NCBI RefSeq assembly: GCF_003991425.1
Contig: NZ_CP034346.1
Span: 5,517,001-5,581,000 of the forward strand
Direction: 5' to 3'
DNA: 64,000 bases
Source: Paenibacillus lutimineralis
GTDB lineage: Bacteria > Bacillota > Bacilli > Paenibacillales > Paenibacillaceae
Shown piece by piece: positions 8,680 to 17,089 of the stretch. Position 1 is the first letter of the stretch; each line of letters starts with the position of its first letter. The notes beneath the pieces are model-generated. The model saw nothing but the letters and a program-made list of their open reading frames with translations, was not told where the DNA came from and did no database searches. The translations under genes and the position numbers were made by a program.

Positions 8680-10232
8680 GGACAAGTGTACTTCGCCGAT
8701 TAAGGACCGTGGTATCCCCCCGTTCCTTGCGTTCACAGCTCTTATCGCGTTCGCTATTTATTCTCGCCATACTACTGATTCTCATCGGCGGACTGCAGTA
8801 TATTCTGATGATTAATTTTCTATATAAGAATCAGGTTGAATCCATGGGAGCGCAAATTCTTCAGTTTCCCAGAGAGATGCTCGAGCAAATGGAACTCTAT
8901 CCCTATCATCCCGCAGGTCCTGCAAATCCGAACGACCAAGCGAATTCAACGAGCCCGATCAATCCGGTGAATCCGGGCGGCTCGGATTCTAACGCATCCT
9001 CCGGCAAAGGCAAGCGCGGACCGTTCCTGTTCCTTCCCGATACCTCGCTGGCAATCATTAAGGAGGACGGCGGATTCCTTAATCGCTCTAAACAATCAGG
9101 TTTACCGGCGCCGCAGTTATCCTCCGAGCAATATGAGTCAATTCGCGATAATCTCAAGGAGGAGCGGCCGGACCAATACAGGATCGTCAAGGACGATAAC
9201 GGAAATGAACAACTGATCGTATTCCGTCCGCTCTCAGGACCCGGTGGTTGGAATGACATCGTCCAGTTGGGAGTATTAGCTGCACCGCTCAAGTCCGTAG
9301 CGCTACGGCAGTTATTTATTTTTATTTGCTTGGCGATACTGGCCCTGCTTGGCGGACTCATGCTCTATCTTCCTGTACTTAAGCGCACCTTGAAGCCGCT
9401 CGATCAGATGGTAAGAACCGTAGAGGAGATCAACGCAGGGAACCTCGACCACCGTTTCCCTGCCTCGCTCGGGCAGACGGAGATGGACCGCTTGGCCGCT
9501 TCCTTCAACGGCATGCTGGAGCGTCTCGAAAGCTCCTTCAAATCGGAGAGAGAAGCCAAGGAACAGATGAGGCGCTTTATCGCCGACGCCTCCCATGAGC
9601 TTAGAACTCCGCTGACTTCGATTCACGGCTTCCTAGAGGTGCTGCTCCGCGGCGCTGCTGAGCGACCCGATCAGCTATATCCAGCCCTGAACAGTATGCT
9701 GGGCGAATCGAAGCGAATGAAGAAGCTGGTTGAGGATCTGCTAATGCTGGCCAAGCTGGATCGAACCCCGGTTGTCCAACGGAGCGATGTGCTATTAGAT
9801 GCGCTAATCTCTGAGATGGAGCCTCATCTGCGCATTCTTGCCGGAGAACGGACCGTTAGCTTCCATCTTGAACCGCAGCTTCACGCCATGTGTGACAGCG
9901 ATAAGATCAAGCAGGTGGTTCTCAATCTGTTCCATAATGCCGTCCAGCATACAGACCCGGCTAGTGGCATGGTCCGTGTCATCCTATCCAGTCAGAACAA
10001 ACACGCAGTCATCGCTGTCGAGGACAACGGAGCGGGTATCGCTGGTGAACATCTGCCCCATATCTTCGAGCGTTTCTATCGCAGTGACACTTCCCGCGCA
10101 CGCAAGCATGGCGGATTCGGACTGGGGCTATCGATTACGCAATCGATCCTATCCGCTCATGGCGGAGAGATCCGCGTAAAAAGTCGGTACGGCCAAGGCT
10201 CAACCTTTGAGGTCTCCCTCCCCTCCCTGTAA
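8676..10232 (+). CDS. Membrane sensor histidine kinase
   Basis: This 518-residue kinase has transmembrane helices near 28-50 and 212-232, a 160-residue extracytoplasmic region, a HAMP linker, a HisKA domain with the phosphoacceptor in DASHELRTPL, and an HATPase_c domain (NLFHNAVQH, DNGAGI, GGFGLGLSI). The extracytoplasmic part has an unusual Pro/Asn/Ser/Gly-rich low-complexity stretch (about 78-112) followed by a Lys/Arg patch. It is translationally coupled to the response regulator through a 4-bp overlap. The signal is unknown. Confidence 0.95.
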   Translation: MRTSVLRRLRTVVSPRSLRSQLLSRSLFILAILLILIGGLQYILMINFLYKNQVESMGAQILQFPREMLEQMELYPYHPAGPANPNDQANSTSPINPVNPGGSDSNASSGKGKRGPFLFLPDTSLAIIKEDGGFLNRSKQSGLPAPQLSSEQYESIRDNLKEERPDQYRIVKDDNGNEQLIVFRPLSGPGGWNDIVQLGVLAAPLKSVALRQLFIFICLAILALLGGLMLYLPVLKRTLKPLDQMVRTVEEINAGNLDHRFPASLGQTEMDRLAASFNGMLERLESSFKSEREAKEQMRRFIADASHELRTPLTSIHGFLEVLLRGAAERPDQLYPALNSMLGESKRMKKLVEDLLMLAKLDRTPVVQRSDVLLDALISEMEPHLRILAGERTVSFHLEPQLHAMCDSDKIKQVVLNLFHNAVQHTDPASGMVRVILSSQNKHAVIAVEDNGAGIAGEHLPHIFERFYRSDTSRARKHGGFGLGLSITQSILSAHGGEIRVKSRYGQGSTFEVSLPSL

Positions 10233-10237
10233 GAGAT

Positions 10238-10290
10238 AAAGGCCGGGAACGTTAAGCATCATAATTGTATGCTTAACGTTCCCGGCCTTA
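10238..10290. terminator. Bidirectional terminator between the kinase gene and hflX
   Basis: A 20-bp near-perfect stem (arm AAGGCCGGGAACGTTAAGCA) with a loop of about ten bases lies between convergent genes, flanked by A residues on the left and TTATAATT on the right. Confidence 0.85.
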
Positions 10291-10303
10291 TAATTAGCGG
10301 CTG

Positions 10304-11587
10304 TTACTCCGCTCCTCCAATGACGAACTGCTTATACTTGCCGTAATCGCTCAACCGGCATTCCATGTTCAGCTTCGTTCCTTCTTCTTCATAGGAGGTC
10401 TCTATAATATTGGCATGCTCGTTCAAGTACGATACGACCGTGCCTTGATCATATGGGATCAGCATATAGCAGCGGATATAATCCTTGAAGATCTGCCGCC
10501 GAATTTGCTCTACCAGCTCGGAGATCCCGATTCTGCTCTTGGCCGCCATATATACCTTATCCCCTTGTATCTCAGGGATGCTATGCTCCGTCAAGTCCGA
10601 TTTGTTATAAGCATAGATCGTTGGAATATCTGTTACTCCGATCTCCTTCAACGTATCGTTCGTAATCTGGATCAGTCGTTCAAATTCCGGATTAGCATAA
10701 TCCACAACATGAATGAGCAGATCCGCTTCAGCTACTTCTTCCAACGTAGAACGGAACGCCTTCACCAAATGATGGGGCAGCTTGCTGACGAAGCCGACTG
10801 TATCCGTGAGTAAGAACGACTTGTTATCCTGCAATGGAATGCTGCGCACCGAAGTCTCCAGCGTAGCAAACAGCATATCCTTCTCAAATACCTGCTTCTC
10901 TTGCGACGACGGATTGTAGGTATCCAGCATGGCATTCATAATTGTTGATTTGCCTGCATTCGTATATCCAACGAGCGAGACGACCGGAATATCATTCTTC
11001 TTGCGCTGCTTGCGCTGAATCTGACGATGGGCAACCAATGCTTCCAGTTCCTTGCTCAACATCGTAATTTTCTCTTCAATTCGTCTGCGGTCCAGCTCCA
11101 GCTTCGTCTCCCCAACACCGCGGTTCTTTGTACCAACCCCGCCGCCCTGACGTCCCAGCGATTCGCGCAGGCCAACCAGGCGCGGCAGCATATATTTCAA
11201 TTGCGCCACCTCAACCTGAAGCTGAGCCTCTCTCGTCTTGGCCCTCCTTGCAAAGATATCAAGGATGAGTATGGTCCGATCAATGACTTTACATTTCAAT
11301 TCGGATTCAAGATTGCGAATTTGCGACGGAGACAGTTCATCATTAAAAATAACGAGATTGCCTTCATTCCCCTCAAGCAGGGCGGTAACTTCCTGAATCT
11401 TCCCCGTCCCGATATAATGGGATGGATTCACCTTAGGCAGATTTTGCGATAGTGTCCCTACAACCTCTACCTCACAGGCGTCCGCCAAATTCGCCAACTC
11501 CTCCATCGAATAGGCGAAGTCTTCCTGATCATTCAGATTGACACCCACCAAAATTGCCTTCTGTTCCAATTGCACCAATTGTTCCAT
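10304..11587 (-). CDS. hflX: Ribosome-associated GTPase HflX
   Basis: HflX splits stalled or hibernating 70S ribosomes and is linked to heat and antibiotic stress. The 427 residues contain the HflX N-terminal domain with a glycine-rich segment (LGRQGGGVGTKNRGVGETKLE). The GTPase domain follows: G1 GYTNAGKST, G3 DTVGF, G4 NKSD, and the G5 region VYMAAKS. AAGGAGG stands before the ATG at 11587. A C-terminal alpha/beta domain of about 60 residues follows the GTPase. It is monocistronic, with a terminator at 10238. Confidence 0.97.
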   Translation of the reverse strand: MEQLVQLEQKAILVGVNLNDQEDFAYSMEELANLADACEVEVVGTLSQNLPKVNPSHYIGTGKIQEVTALLEGNEGNLVIFNDELSPSQIRNLESELKCKVIDRTILILDIFARRAKTREAQLQVEVAQLKYMLPRLVGLRESLGRQGGGVGTKNRGVGETKLELDRRRIEEKITMLSKELEALVAHRQIQRKQRKKNDIPVVSLVGYTNAGKSTIMNAMLDTYNPSSQEKQVFEKDMLFATLETSVRSIPLQDNKSFLLTDTVGFVSKLPHHLVKAFRSTLEEVAEADLLIHVVDYANPEFERLIQITNDTLKEIGVTDIPTIYAYNKSDLTEHSIPEIQGDKVYMAAKSRIGISELVEQIRRQIFKDYIRCYMLIPYDQGTVVSYLNEHANIIETSYEEEGTKLNMECRLSDYGKYKQFVIGGAE

Positions 11588-11624
11588 ATATCGTATTCCT
11601 CCTTTTTTCAGATAAAAAGTGTTA

Positions 11625-11839
11625 GTTCAAAAAGGCCAGTTTTCAGCACCGAGAAGGCTGAATTCAAGATTCGATGCCAAATTACTTCTTAATTCACTTC
11701 GTGTTAGATATATAGAATTTATAAGTTATCAGCTAGGCTGATGAAATTCTATATCGCAAGAAAACCTACCTTTGGATCGCGGTCGCCCATCCTTGAATGA
11801 CTTCGATCGCTTTTCTTATCAAAAGCGGACTTTTTAAAC
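11625..11839. repeat. Dispersed MITE-like repeat, short form with internal insertion (copy D)
   Basis: It begins GTTCAAAAAGGCCAGTTTTC and ends GCGGACTTTTTAAAC. The left 60 bp match the copies at 32160 and 32602 and share the internal deletion of the 32160 copy. About 100 bp of other sequence, including an ATATAGAATTT/AAATTCTATAT inverted repeat, lies in the right half. Confidence 0.7.
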
Positions 11840-11852
11840 AACCTCTAAAAAT

Positions 11853-12100
11853 AAAAAAACACAGTCCTCTGGCTGTGCTATGGTACAAACGGTGCAGCAA
11901 ACAAGAAGACACCTGCAGACATACTCCTGCAAGTGAATCTCAAAGCGGCATATTCTATTATAAAGGTTCCCTTTATGATAGCACACCTATCCCGTTCGCC
12001 CTGCACAGAACAGAGCCTTTGAGCAGTATTCAATTAGCCGCGCAAAGTAGTAAGACGGAATTTAATGTACAACACTAGGAACCCTCCGTTCATGTAAATT
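11853..12100 (-). ncRNA. Candidate small RNA with own promoter and terminator
   Basis: No convincing coding frame fills the stretch 11588-12272. On the minus strand there is a promoter-like pair, TTGTAT at 12130-12135 and TAATAT at 12107-12112, spaced 17 bp. About 240 bp later a hairpin (CACAG/CTGTG, 11860-11877) is followed by seven T residues. The RNA between would contain the palindrome AAAGGTTCCCTTT and a GCAG/CTGC hairpin. I could not match it to 6S RNA or any other known family. It could also be the leader of a gene that has been lost. Confidence 0.35.
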
Positions 12101-12272
12101 ATATACATATTACCATACTTTAAACCTCTATACAACGACACCCGCCGGTAAAGACGATTATAACCAAGTGCATGGAATGTAAATAATTTACTGTAATTGG
12201 GTTTTTATTTTAAGTATCCTATATACAGTTCAAAGCATTGAAAGGCATTACAAGAGATTGGAGGAACCCGAT

Positions 12273-12704
12273 ATGGTATCTGGTTTCGATGGCTTTGGCC
12301 CCTCGCCATTTGGCGGAATGGGCGGTTTCATGTTTAGCGCTGTTCCGGTCTTTATCGGGATCATCTTTGTCGCCGTCATCATTATGCTTATTGTCAACGG
12401 AGCAAAGTATGTGAAGAACGCCACCTCAACCCGAGAGTCCACCTTTGTCAGAATCGTATCCAAACGAATGGACGTACGACACCACTCAAATATGAACGAT
12501 CATAATAACTTCTCCTCTTCTCACACTTACTATTACATTACTCTGGAGTTTGAGAATGGGGAGCGTAAAGAGTATCTGGACGTAAAAAATCTATACGGCC
12601 TCGTCGCCGAAGGAGATGAAGGCTACGCCGCTATTCAAGGCGATTGGATCGTAGCCTTCGAGCGGAGTATTCCGCATCAGGATGAGCGTTCCACTCGTTA
12701 CTGA
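12273..12704 (+). CDS. DUF2500 family membrane protein
   Basis: A 143-residue protein of unknown function. It has a short Gly/Phe-rich N-terminus (GFGPSPFGGMGGFMF), one strong transmembrane helix near 24-45 (VPVFIGIIFVAVIIMLIV), then a soluble beta-rich domain. The tail EFENGERKEYLDVKNLYGLVAEGDEG plus the closing FER motif is typical of DUF2500. The ATG at 12273 is chosen over an in-frame TTG at 12258 because GGAGG lies at 12260-12264. It is monocistronic. Confidence 0.85.
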   Translation: MVSGFDGFGPSPFGGMGGFMFSAVPVFIGIIFVAVIIMLIVNGAKYVKNATSTRESTFVRIVSKRMDVRHHSNMNDHNNFSSSHTYYYITLEFENGERKEYLDVKNLYGLVAEGDEGYAAIQGDWIVAFERSIPHQDERSTRY

Positions 12705-12795
12705 TCATAGCTATACAATAGCTGCTTGTGCTTAGTATAAGCACTTTTGTCTCTTGGTTACTTGGAAAAGCGATTGGAATACTTTTTTAGATTAA

Positions 12796-12846
12796 ATAAA
12801 AAAGCCGAGAGAATGACAATCCATCTATGACTCATTCTCTCGGCTT
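12796..12846 (-). terminator. Terminator of the SDR gene
   Basis: AAGCCGAGAGAATGA pairs with TCATTCTCTCGGCTT, with a run of T on the minus strand. It also lies about 90 bp after the DUF2500 stop and may serve both convergent genes. Confidence 0.85.
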
Positions 12847-12884
12847 AGCTTACTTTATTCGATTTCTTCCATTAGGGCTTTACC

Positions 12885-13643
12885 TTAATACGCCGTCCAG
12901 CCGCCATCGGCTGTTATCACTTCACCATTGACGAAGCTGGAATCGTCCGAAGCTAGGAAGAGCGCCACCTTGGCGATTTCTTCCGGCTCTCCGGTTCTTG
13001 GATTCGAACTGGCCCCGGCTGTCGCTCTTGCCATTCCGAATTCATCAGGCTGATTCATCGTAGTGCCGATATTCGTATTTACGCCGCCTGGAGCAATGGC
13101 ATTACAACGAATCCCTTTGAGGGCATATTGGAACCCAACGTTCTTCGTCAACCCCACCACTGCGTGCTTCGCAGCCGTATAAGCGGCCCCCGCACGCGAG
13201 CCCATCAGTCCGCCGATCGAGGCAACATTAATGATAACCCCATTCCCCTTCTCAAGGAAAATCGGCAAAGCCTTTCTGATCGCACGCATCGGGCCCGTTG
13301 CATTTACAGCAAACACTTTATTCCACAGCTCATCCGTCAGATCGGCAGCGGGGACGAAGTTATCCATAATGCCGGCATTGTTGACCAGAATGTCTAAAGT
13401 ACCGTAGGTACTCACTGCCGTATCAATCAAATTCTGAATATCCACTTCCTGGGCCACATTGGCCACGACCGCAATCGCTTCGCCGCCGCTTGCTTGGATG
13501 TCATCAACTGTTACATTCGCCGCCTCCAGATTCAAATCCGACACAATAACCTTCGCGCCTTCCGCTGCATACAGCTTGGCAATCGCCTTGCCCATCCCTG
13601 ATGCTGCGCCTGTAACTACCGCTACTTTGCCTTGAAGTTTCAT
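12885..13643 (-). CDS. SDR-family NAD(P)-dependent oxidoreductase
   Basis: A 252-residue classical short-chain dehydrogenase. The cofactor motif TGAASGMG is near 11-18, an Asp (VSDL) at the end of beta 2 favours NAD(H), and NNAG is near 88-91. The catalytic Ser lies in NVASIGG and Tyr/Lys in YTAAK near 155-159. The gene is preceded by GGAGGCATCATCA before the ATG. It resembles the glucose 1-dehydrogenase/3-oxoacyl reductase-like group, but the substrate cannot be assigned. No neighbouring pathway gene helps. Confidence 0.93.
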   Translation of the reverse strand: MKLQGKVAVVTGAASGMGKAIAKLYAAEGAKVIVSDLNLEAANVTVDDIQASGGEAIAVVANVAQEVDIQNLIDTAVSTYGTLDILVNNAGIMDNFVPAADLTDELWNKVFAVNATGPMRAIRKALPIFLEKGNGVIINVASIGGLMGSRAGAAYTAAKHAVVGLTKNVGFQYALKGIRCNAIAPGGVNTNIGTTMNQPDEFGMARATAGASSNPRTGEPEEIAKVALFLASDDSSFVNGEVITADGGWTAY

Positions 13644-13805
13644 TGATGATGCCTCCTTCTAAAATTTATTTATTACATTTTTTAATTATACTATTTATCA
13701 CTTTTTATATTATATAAATATCGCAATTTTATACTTGGCTGATTGCTAGAAAAGTGACAGAACGAAGAATTATCCCCTTTTAAAGAATAAATCCGCCAAA
13801 TTCCG

Positions 13806-13834
13806 TTGACATTCACGAGTCCCCCTTCTATGAT
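13806..13834 (+). promoter_or_regulatory. Promoter of the mgtA leader
   Basis: Consensus -35 TTGACA at 13806-13811 and -10 TATGAT at 13829-13834 are separated by 17 bp, directly in front of the M-box sequence. Confidence 0.85.
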
Positions 13835-13839
13835 GTAAG

Positions 13840-14010
13840 GGCAAGACCTCGTTAGGTGAGGCTCCTATACAAAAACATGCCACTGCCCAGAAATATCGAA
13901 AGATGCCTATGGGTTGAACAGGAATTGCCGGACTAAGGCTTTTCATAACGTGGCTAAGACGAATCGTCGTCTTTACGTTGTATAGTGCCAAAACTCGGTT
14001 AGGGGCTAAG
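13840..14010 (+). promoter_or_regulatory. M-box (ykoK-type) magnesium riboswitch
   Basis: The conserved M-box blocks are visible in order: CGTTAGGTGAGGCTCCTATA near 13850-13869, GCCACTGCCCAGAAATATC near 13879-13897, AAGATGCCTATGGGT, then AACAGGAA, and the downstream CTAAG. This RNA folds compactly when Mg2+ is plentiful and then favours termination; here the terminator at 14051 is the natural expression platform. It controls the mgtA unit downstream. Confidence 0.9.
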
Positions 14011-14050
14011 CTAGTTTAAGCTTTATATTGGAATGATGTATGATTTCCAT

Positions 14051-14079
14051 GGCCTCCTAATTGGGAGGCCTTTTATTTT
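14051..14079 (+). terminator. First mgtA leader terminator (M-box expression platform)
   Basis: GGCCTCC pairs with GGGAGGCC around a short AT loop and is followed by TTTTATTTT. It lies between the riboswitch and a leader ORF. Confidence 0.85.
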
Positions 14080-14106
14080 GCAGATTTGAAGGGAGTGACA
14101 ATCCAC

Positions 14107-14271
14107 ATGGAAGACAGTAGTCAGTTATGTAGCCAACCACCAGACCCCGCAATGCTCTTTAAGAGCGAATTCAACCATCAAATGATTACAGCGGAGAGAA
14201 ACTGCGCTCAGCTCCAAGGATTGTCCCAGAGGACCTATGCCTATCATGCACAATTGATCAGGTGTATTTGA
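14107..14271 (+). CDS. Candidate regulatory leader ORF of mgtA
   Basis: A 54-codon ORF starting MEDSSQLCSQPPDPAMLFK, with GGGAGTGA eight bases before the ATG. It sits between two terminators, so it is transcribed only after read-through of the first. I recognise no protein family. The acidic/proline cluster PPDPA near the start recalls the EPDP and Pro codons of enterobacterial MgtL, where ribosome behaviour at low Mg2+ or low proline controls mgtA. That parallel is inference; it could instead be an ordinary small protein. Confidence 0.5.
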   Translation: MEDSSQLCSQPPDPAMLFKSEFNHQMITAERNCAQLQGLSQRTYAYHAQLIRCI

Positions 14272-14310
14272 ATCTGCCTATAATCTTCGGAATACGAGTT
14301 AGCTGTTATG

Positions 14311-14337
14311 AACTCTCCAAATTGGAGAGTTTTTTTG
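14311..14337 (+). terminator. Second mgtA leader terminator
   Basis: AACTCTCCAA pairs with TTGGAGAGTT and is followed by seven T residues. It lies 40 bp after the leader ORF stop and 34 bp before the mgtA start, so a second attenuation step before mgtA is likely. Confidence 0.85.
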
Positions 14338-14370
14338 ATGTCCTCCGCTGCAAAAATGGAGGCGAAGACC

Positions 14371-17013
14371 ATGTTTAAGAAGAAGACCACGGAGCCTATC
14401 CGTACAGAACAAATGAACGAACGTCTGATTCAGGCTTCAATCTGGCATATGGATGACGTTATGGAAATGCTCGGAGCCTTGCCTGGAGGTATCAGTGAGG
14501 AAGAAGCCCGACTGAGATTAGAACAGCACGGTAGCAACGAAATCGCCCAGGACCGAAGAACTGCTTGGTATGTCCAGCTCCTAGGCTGCTTCAAAAATCC
14601 ATTCATCCTTATTTTATTGGGACTATGCCTGTTCTCAGTAATAACGAAGGATTTCGATGCGGCTATCATTATCAGCACCATGGTAACGATCAGCGTGGCT
14701 ATCTCCTTCACCCAGGAATACCGCTCGCAGAAAACCGCCGAGAGTCTCAAAAGTCTCGTAAAGACGAAGACTTCTGTGATCCGGCAATCGCCAGCCCGCG
14801 AGATTGCGGTGGAGCAAATCGTTCCCGGTGACCTTGTTCATCTCTCTGCCGGAGATCTGGTTCCCGCAGACATCCGCCTGATCGCTTCCAAGGATCTGTT
14901 CATAAGTGAATCGGCTCTAACTGGGGAAGCCCTGCCTGTCGAGAAGGAAGATGTACAGTTAACCACAGGTCCTAAGCCGAAGCAGCAGGAAAGACAGTCT
15001 AAGAAGCTTAACCCGCTTGAACTAAGCAATCTCTGCTATATGGGAACCAATGTCATCAGCGGCTCGGCAACCGGAGTCGTTATCGCTACCGGGGGCAACA
15101 CCTGCTTCGGGGCGATGGCCAAGACACTGAGCGGAGCAAGGCCGATGACCAACTTCGATAAAGGCGTGAACAAGGTCAGCTTCCTACTCATCCGCTTCAT
15201 GCTGATCATGGTCCCCATCATCTTCTTTATCACTGGATTTACCAAGGGAGACTGGATGGACGCACTTCTGTTCGGGATGTCCGTTGCAGTCGGATTAACC
15301 CCAGAAATGCTGCCAGTCATCGTTACCTCCAATCTCGTCAAGGGAGCCAGCACGATGGCCCGCAACAAAGTGGTCGTGAAGCAGTTAAATTCCATTCAAA
15401 ATTTCGGGGCAATGGACATTCTCTGTACTGACAAGACGGGCACGTTAACACAGGACAAAATCGTCCTCAAGAAACATCTTGACATCCATGGCCATGACAA
15501 TGATGAAGTACTGAAGCATGCCTATCTGAACAGCTATTATCAGACAGGACTTAAAAATCTACTCGACATCGCCGTACTGGAGCATGCAGAGTTGCAAAAG
15601 GGACTAAATGCCGAGCAAGCTTATCAAAAGATCGATGAGATCCCCTTCGACTTCCATCGCCGCCGCATGTCCGTTGTGCTGAAGCAGCGGGGCGGCCAGC
15701 ATTTGTTAATCTGTAAAGGAGCGATGGAAGAAATCATCAGCATCTCCACCCATGCTCTTGATGACGGAAGAACAGTGCCGCTTACGGAGGAAATGCGTAC
15801 CCGCATTCAAGGAATCGTCCGTGATCTGAATACCGACGGTTACCGGGTCGTAGCTGTCGCCATTAAAGAACGGCAGCAGTATTCTGAACAGTATACCGTA
15901 CAGGATGAGCAAAATCTGGTCCTGATCGGCTACATCTGCTTCCTCGATCCGGCCAAGGACAGCGCTGCACCGGCGATTGAAGCACTACGGAGCAGCGGAG
16001 TTACCGTCAAAGTGCTGACCGGAGACAACGAGGCCGTTACCCGCAAGGTGTGCAGTGATATCGGACTGAGCACGGACAGTATCCTACTCGGACAGGACAT
16101 TGACGATCTGTCCGATGAGAAGCTGGCCGAGCTCGCTGAACAGACGACGATATTCGCCAAGCTCAATCCACTGCAGAAATCAAGGATCGTCCGCGCGCTG
16201 CAGAGCAAAGGACATACCGTAGGCTTCATGGGCGATGGCATCAATGATGCTGCATCGCTCCGCCAGGCCGATGTAGGCATTTCAGTAGACACCGCCGTTG
16301 ATATCGCCAAGGAATCGGCGGATATTATTTTGCTGAAGAAGGATCTGATGGTGCTTGAGGACGGCGTAATTGAAGGACGCAAGACCTTCGGAAACATCAT
16401 CAAATATATTAAAATGACAGCCAGCTCCAATTTCGGCAACGTATTCAGCGTACTCGGCGCGAGCGCCTTCCTGCCTTTCTTGCCGATGCTGCCCCTACAG
16501 CTCTTGATCCAGAATCTGTTCTACAGCATCTCGCAATTGTCGATCCCATGGGACAACGTAGACGATGAATTCCTGGCCAAACCGCGTAAATGGGACGCCA
16601 GCTCCATAGGTCGGTTCATGATCTTCATAGGTCCGATCAGCTCAATCTTCGACTATATTACTTTCTTCGTCATGTTCTATGTGTTCAAGGCCAATACACC
16701 GGCCAGCCAATCCTTGTTCCAATCCGGCTGGTTCGTCGTCGGCTTACTGTCGCAGACGCTGATCGTCCATATGATTCGTACGCACAAAATACCGTTCATT
16801 CAGAGTCGTGCCAGCAGACCCGTGCTGTTGTTAACCGGAGCGACCATGCTCGCCGGTATTTATCTGCCATTCAGCCCATTTGGAGGCAGCCTTGGACTAC
16901 AGGCCCTGCCGCTTGCCTATTTTGGCTGGCTTGCCGCCATCCTGCTCGGATATTGCCTGCTCACCCAGATCATCAAGGGCTGGTATATCCGCCGCTTCGG
17001 CGAATGGCTCTAG
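14371..17013 (+). CDS. mgtA: Magnesium-translocating P-type ATPase
   Basis: An 880-residue P3-type ATPase that imports Mg2+ across the membrane. It has the cation ATPase N-terminal domain, the actuator TGEALPVEK motif, and the phosphorylation site CTDKTGTLT with Asp near residue 355. KGAMEEI lies in the nucleotide domain, followed by GDGINDAASL, and about ten membrane helices. The start ATG at 14371 has GGAGG eight bases upstream; an earlier in-frame ATG at 14308 would lie inside the terminator hairpin and is rejected. The M-box and two leader terminators point to induction by Mg2+ shortage. Confidence 0.97.
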   Translation: MFKKKTTEPIRTEQMNERLIQASIWHMDDVMEMLGALPGGISEEEARLRLEQHGSNEIAQDRRTAWYVQLLGCFKNPFILILLGLCLFSVITKDFDAAIIISTMVTISVAISFTQEYRSQKTAESLKSLVKTKTSVIRQSPAREIAVEQIVPGDLVHLSAGDLVPADIRLIASKDLFISESALTGEALPVEKEDVQLTTGPKPKQQERQSKKLNPLELSNLCYMGTNVISGSATGVVIATGGNTCFGAMAKTLSGARPMTNFDKGVNKVSFLLIRFMLIMVPIIFFITGFTKGDWMDALLFGMSVAVGLTPEMLPVIVTSNLVKGASTMARNKVVVKQLNSIQNFGAMDILCTDKTGTLTQDKIVLKKHLDIHGHDNDEVLKHAYLNSYYQTGLKNLLDIAVLEHAELQKGLNAEQAYQKIDEIPFDFHRRRMSVVLKQRGGQHLLICKGAMEEIISISTHALDDGRTVPLTEEMRTRIQGIVRDLNTDGYRVVAVAIKERQQYSEQYTVQDEQNLVLIGYICFLDPAKDSAAPAIEALRSSGVTVKVLTGDNEAVTRKVCSDIGLSTDSILLGQDIDDLSDEKLAELAEQTTIFAKLNPLQKSRIVRALQSKGHTVGFMGDGINDAASLRQADVGISVDTAVDIAKESADIILLKKDLMVLEDGVIEGRKTFGNIIKYIKMTASSNFGNVFSVLGASAFLPFLPMLPLQLLIQNLFYSISQLSIPWDNVDDEFLAKPRKWDASSIGRFMIFIGPISSIFDYITFFVMFYVFKANTPASQSLFQSGWFVVGLLSQTLIVHMIRTHKIPFIQSRASRPVLLLTGATMLAGIYLPFSPFGGSLGLQALPLAYFGWLAAILLGYCLLTQIIKGWYIRRFGEWL

Positions 17014-17025
17014 AGGATGGAAAAA

Positions 17026-17085
17026 AAAGAACCTTCAATCTACCTCCCAGAAGTAGGGGAAGTATTTGAAGGTTCTTTGTTTTTT
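17026..17085. terminator. Bidirectional terminator between mgtA and the helicase gene
   Basis: AAAGAACCTTCAA and TTGAAGGTTCTTT form a 13-bp stem with A residues before and seven T residues after. Confidence 0.85.
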
Positions 17086-17089
17086 TCCT

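Noticed and set aside
11797..12078. Plus-strand open frame of 93 codons overlapping repeat copy D
   Set aside because: It begins within the repeat, has no ribosome site and no protein-like composition.
13770..13991. Minus-strand open frame over the M-box
   Set aside because: It lies antisense to a conserved riboswitch and has no ribosome site.
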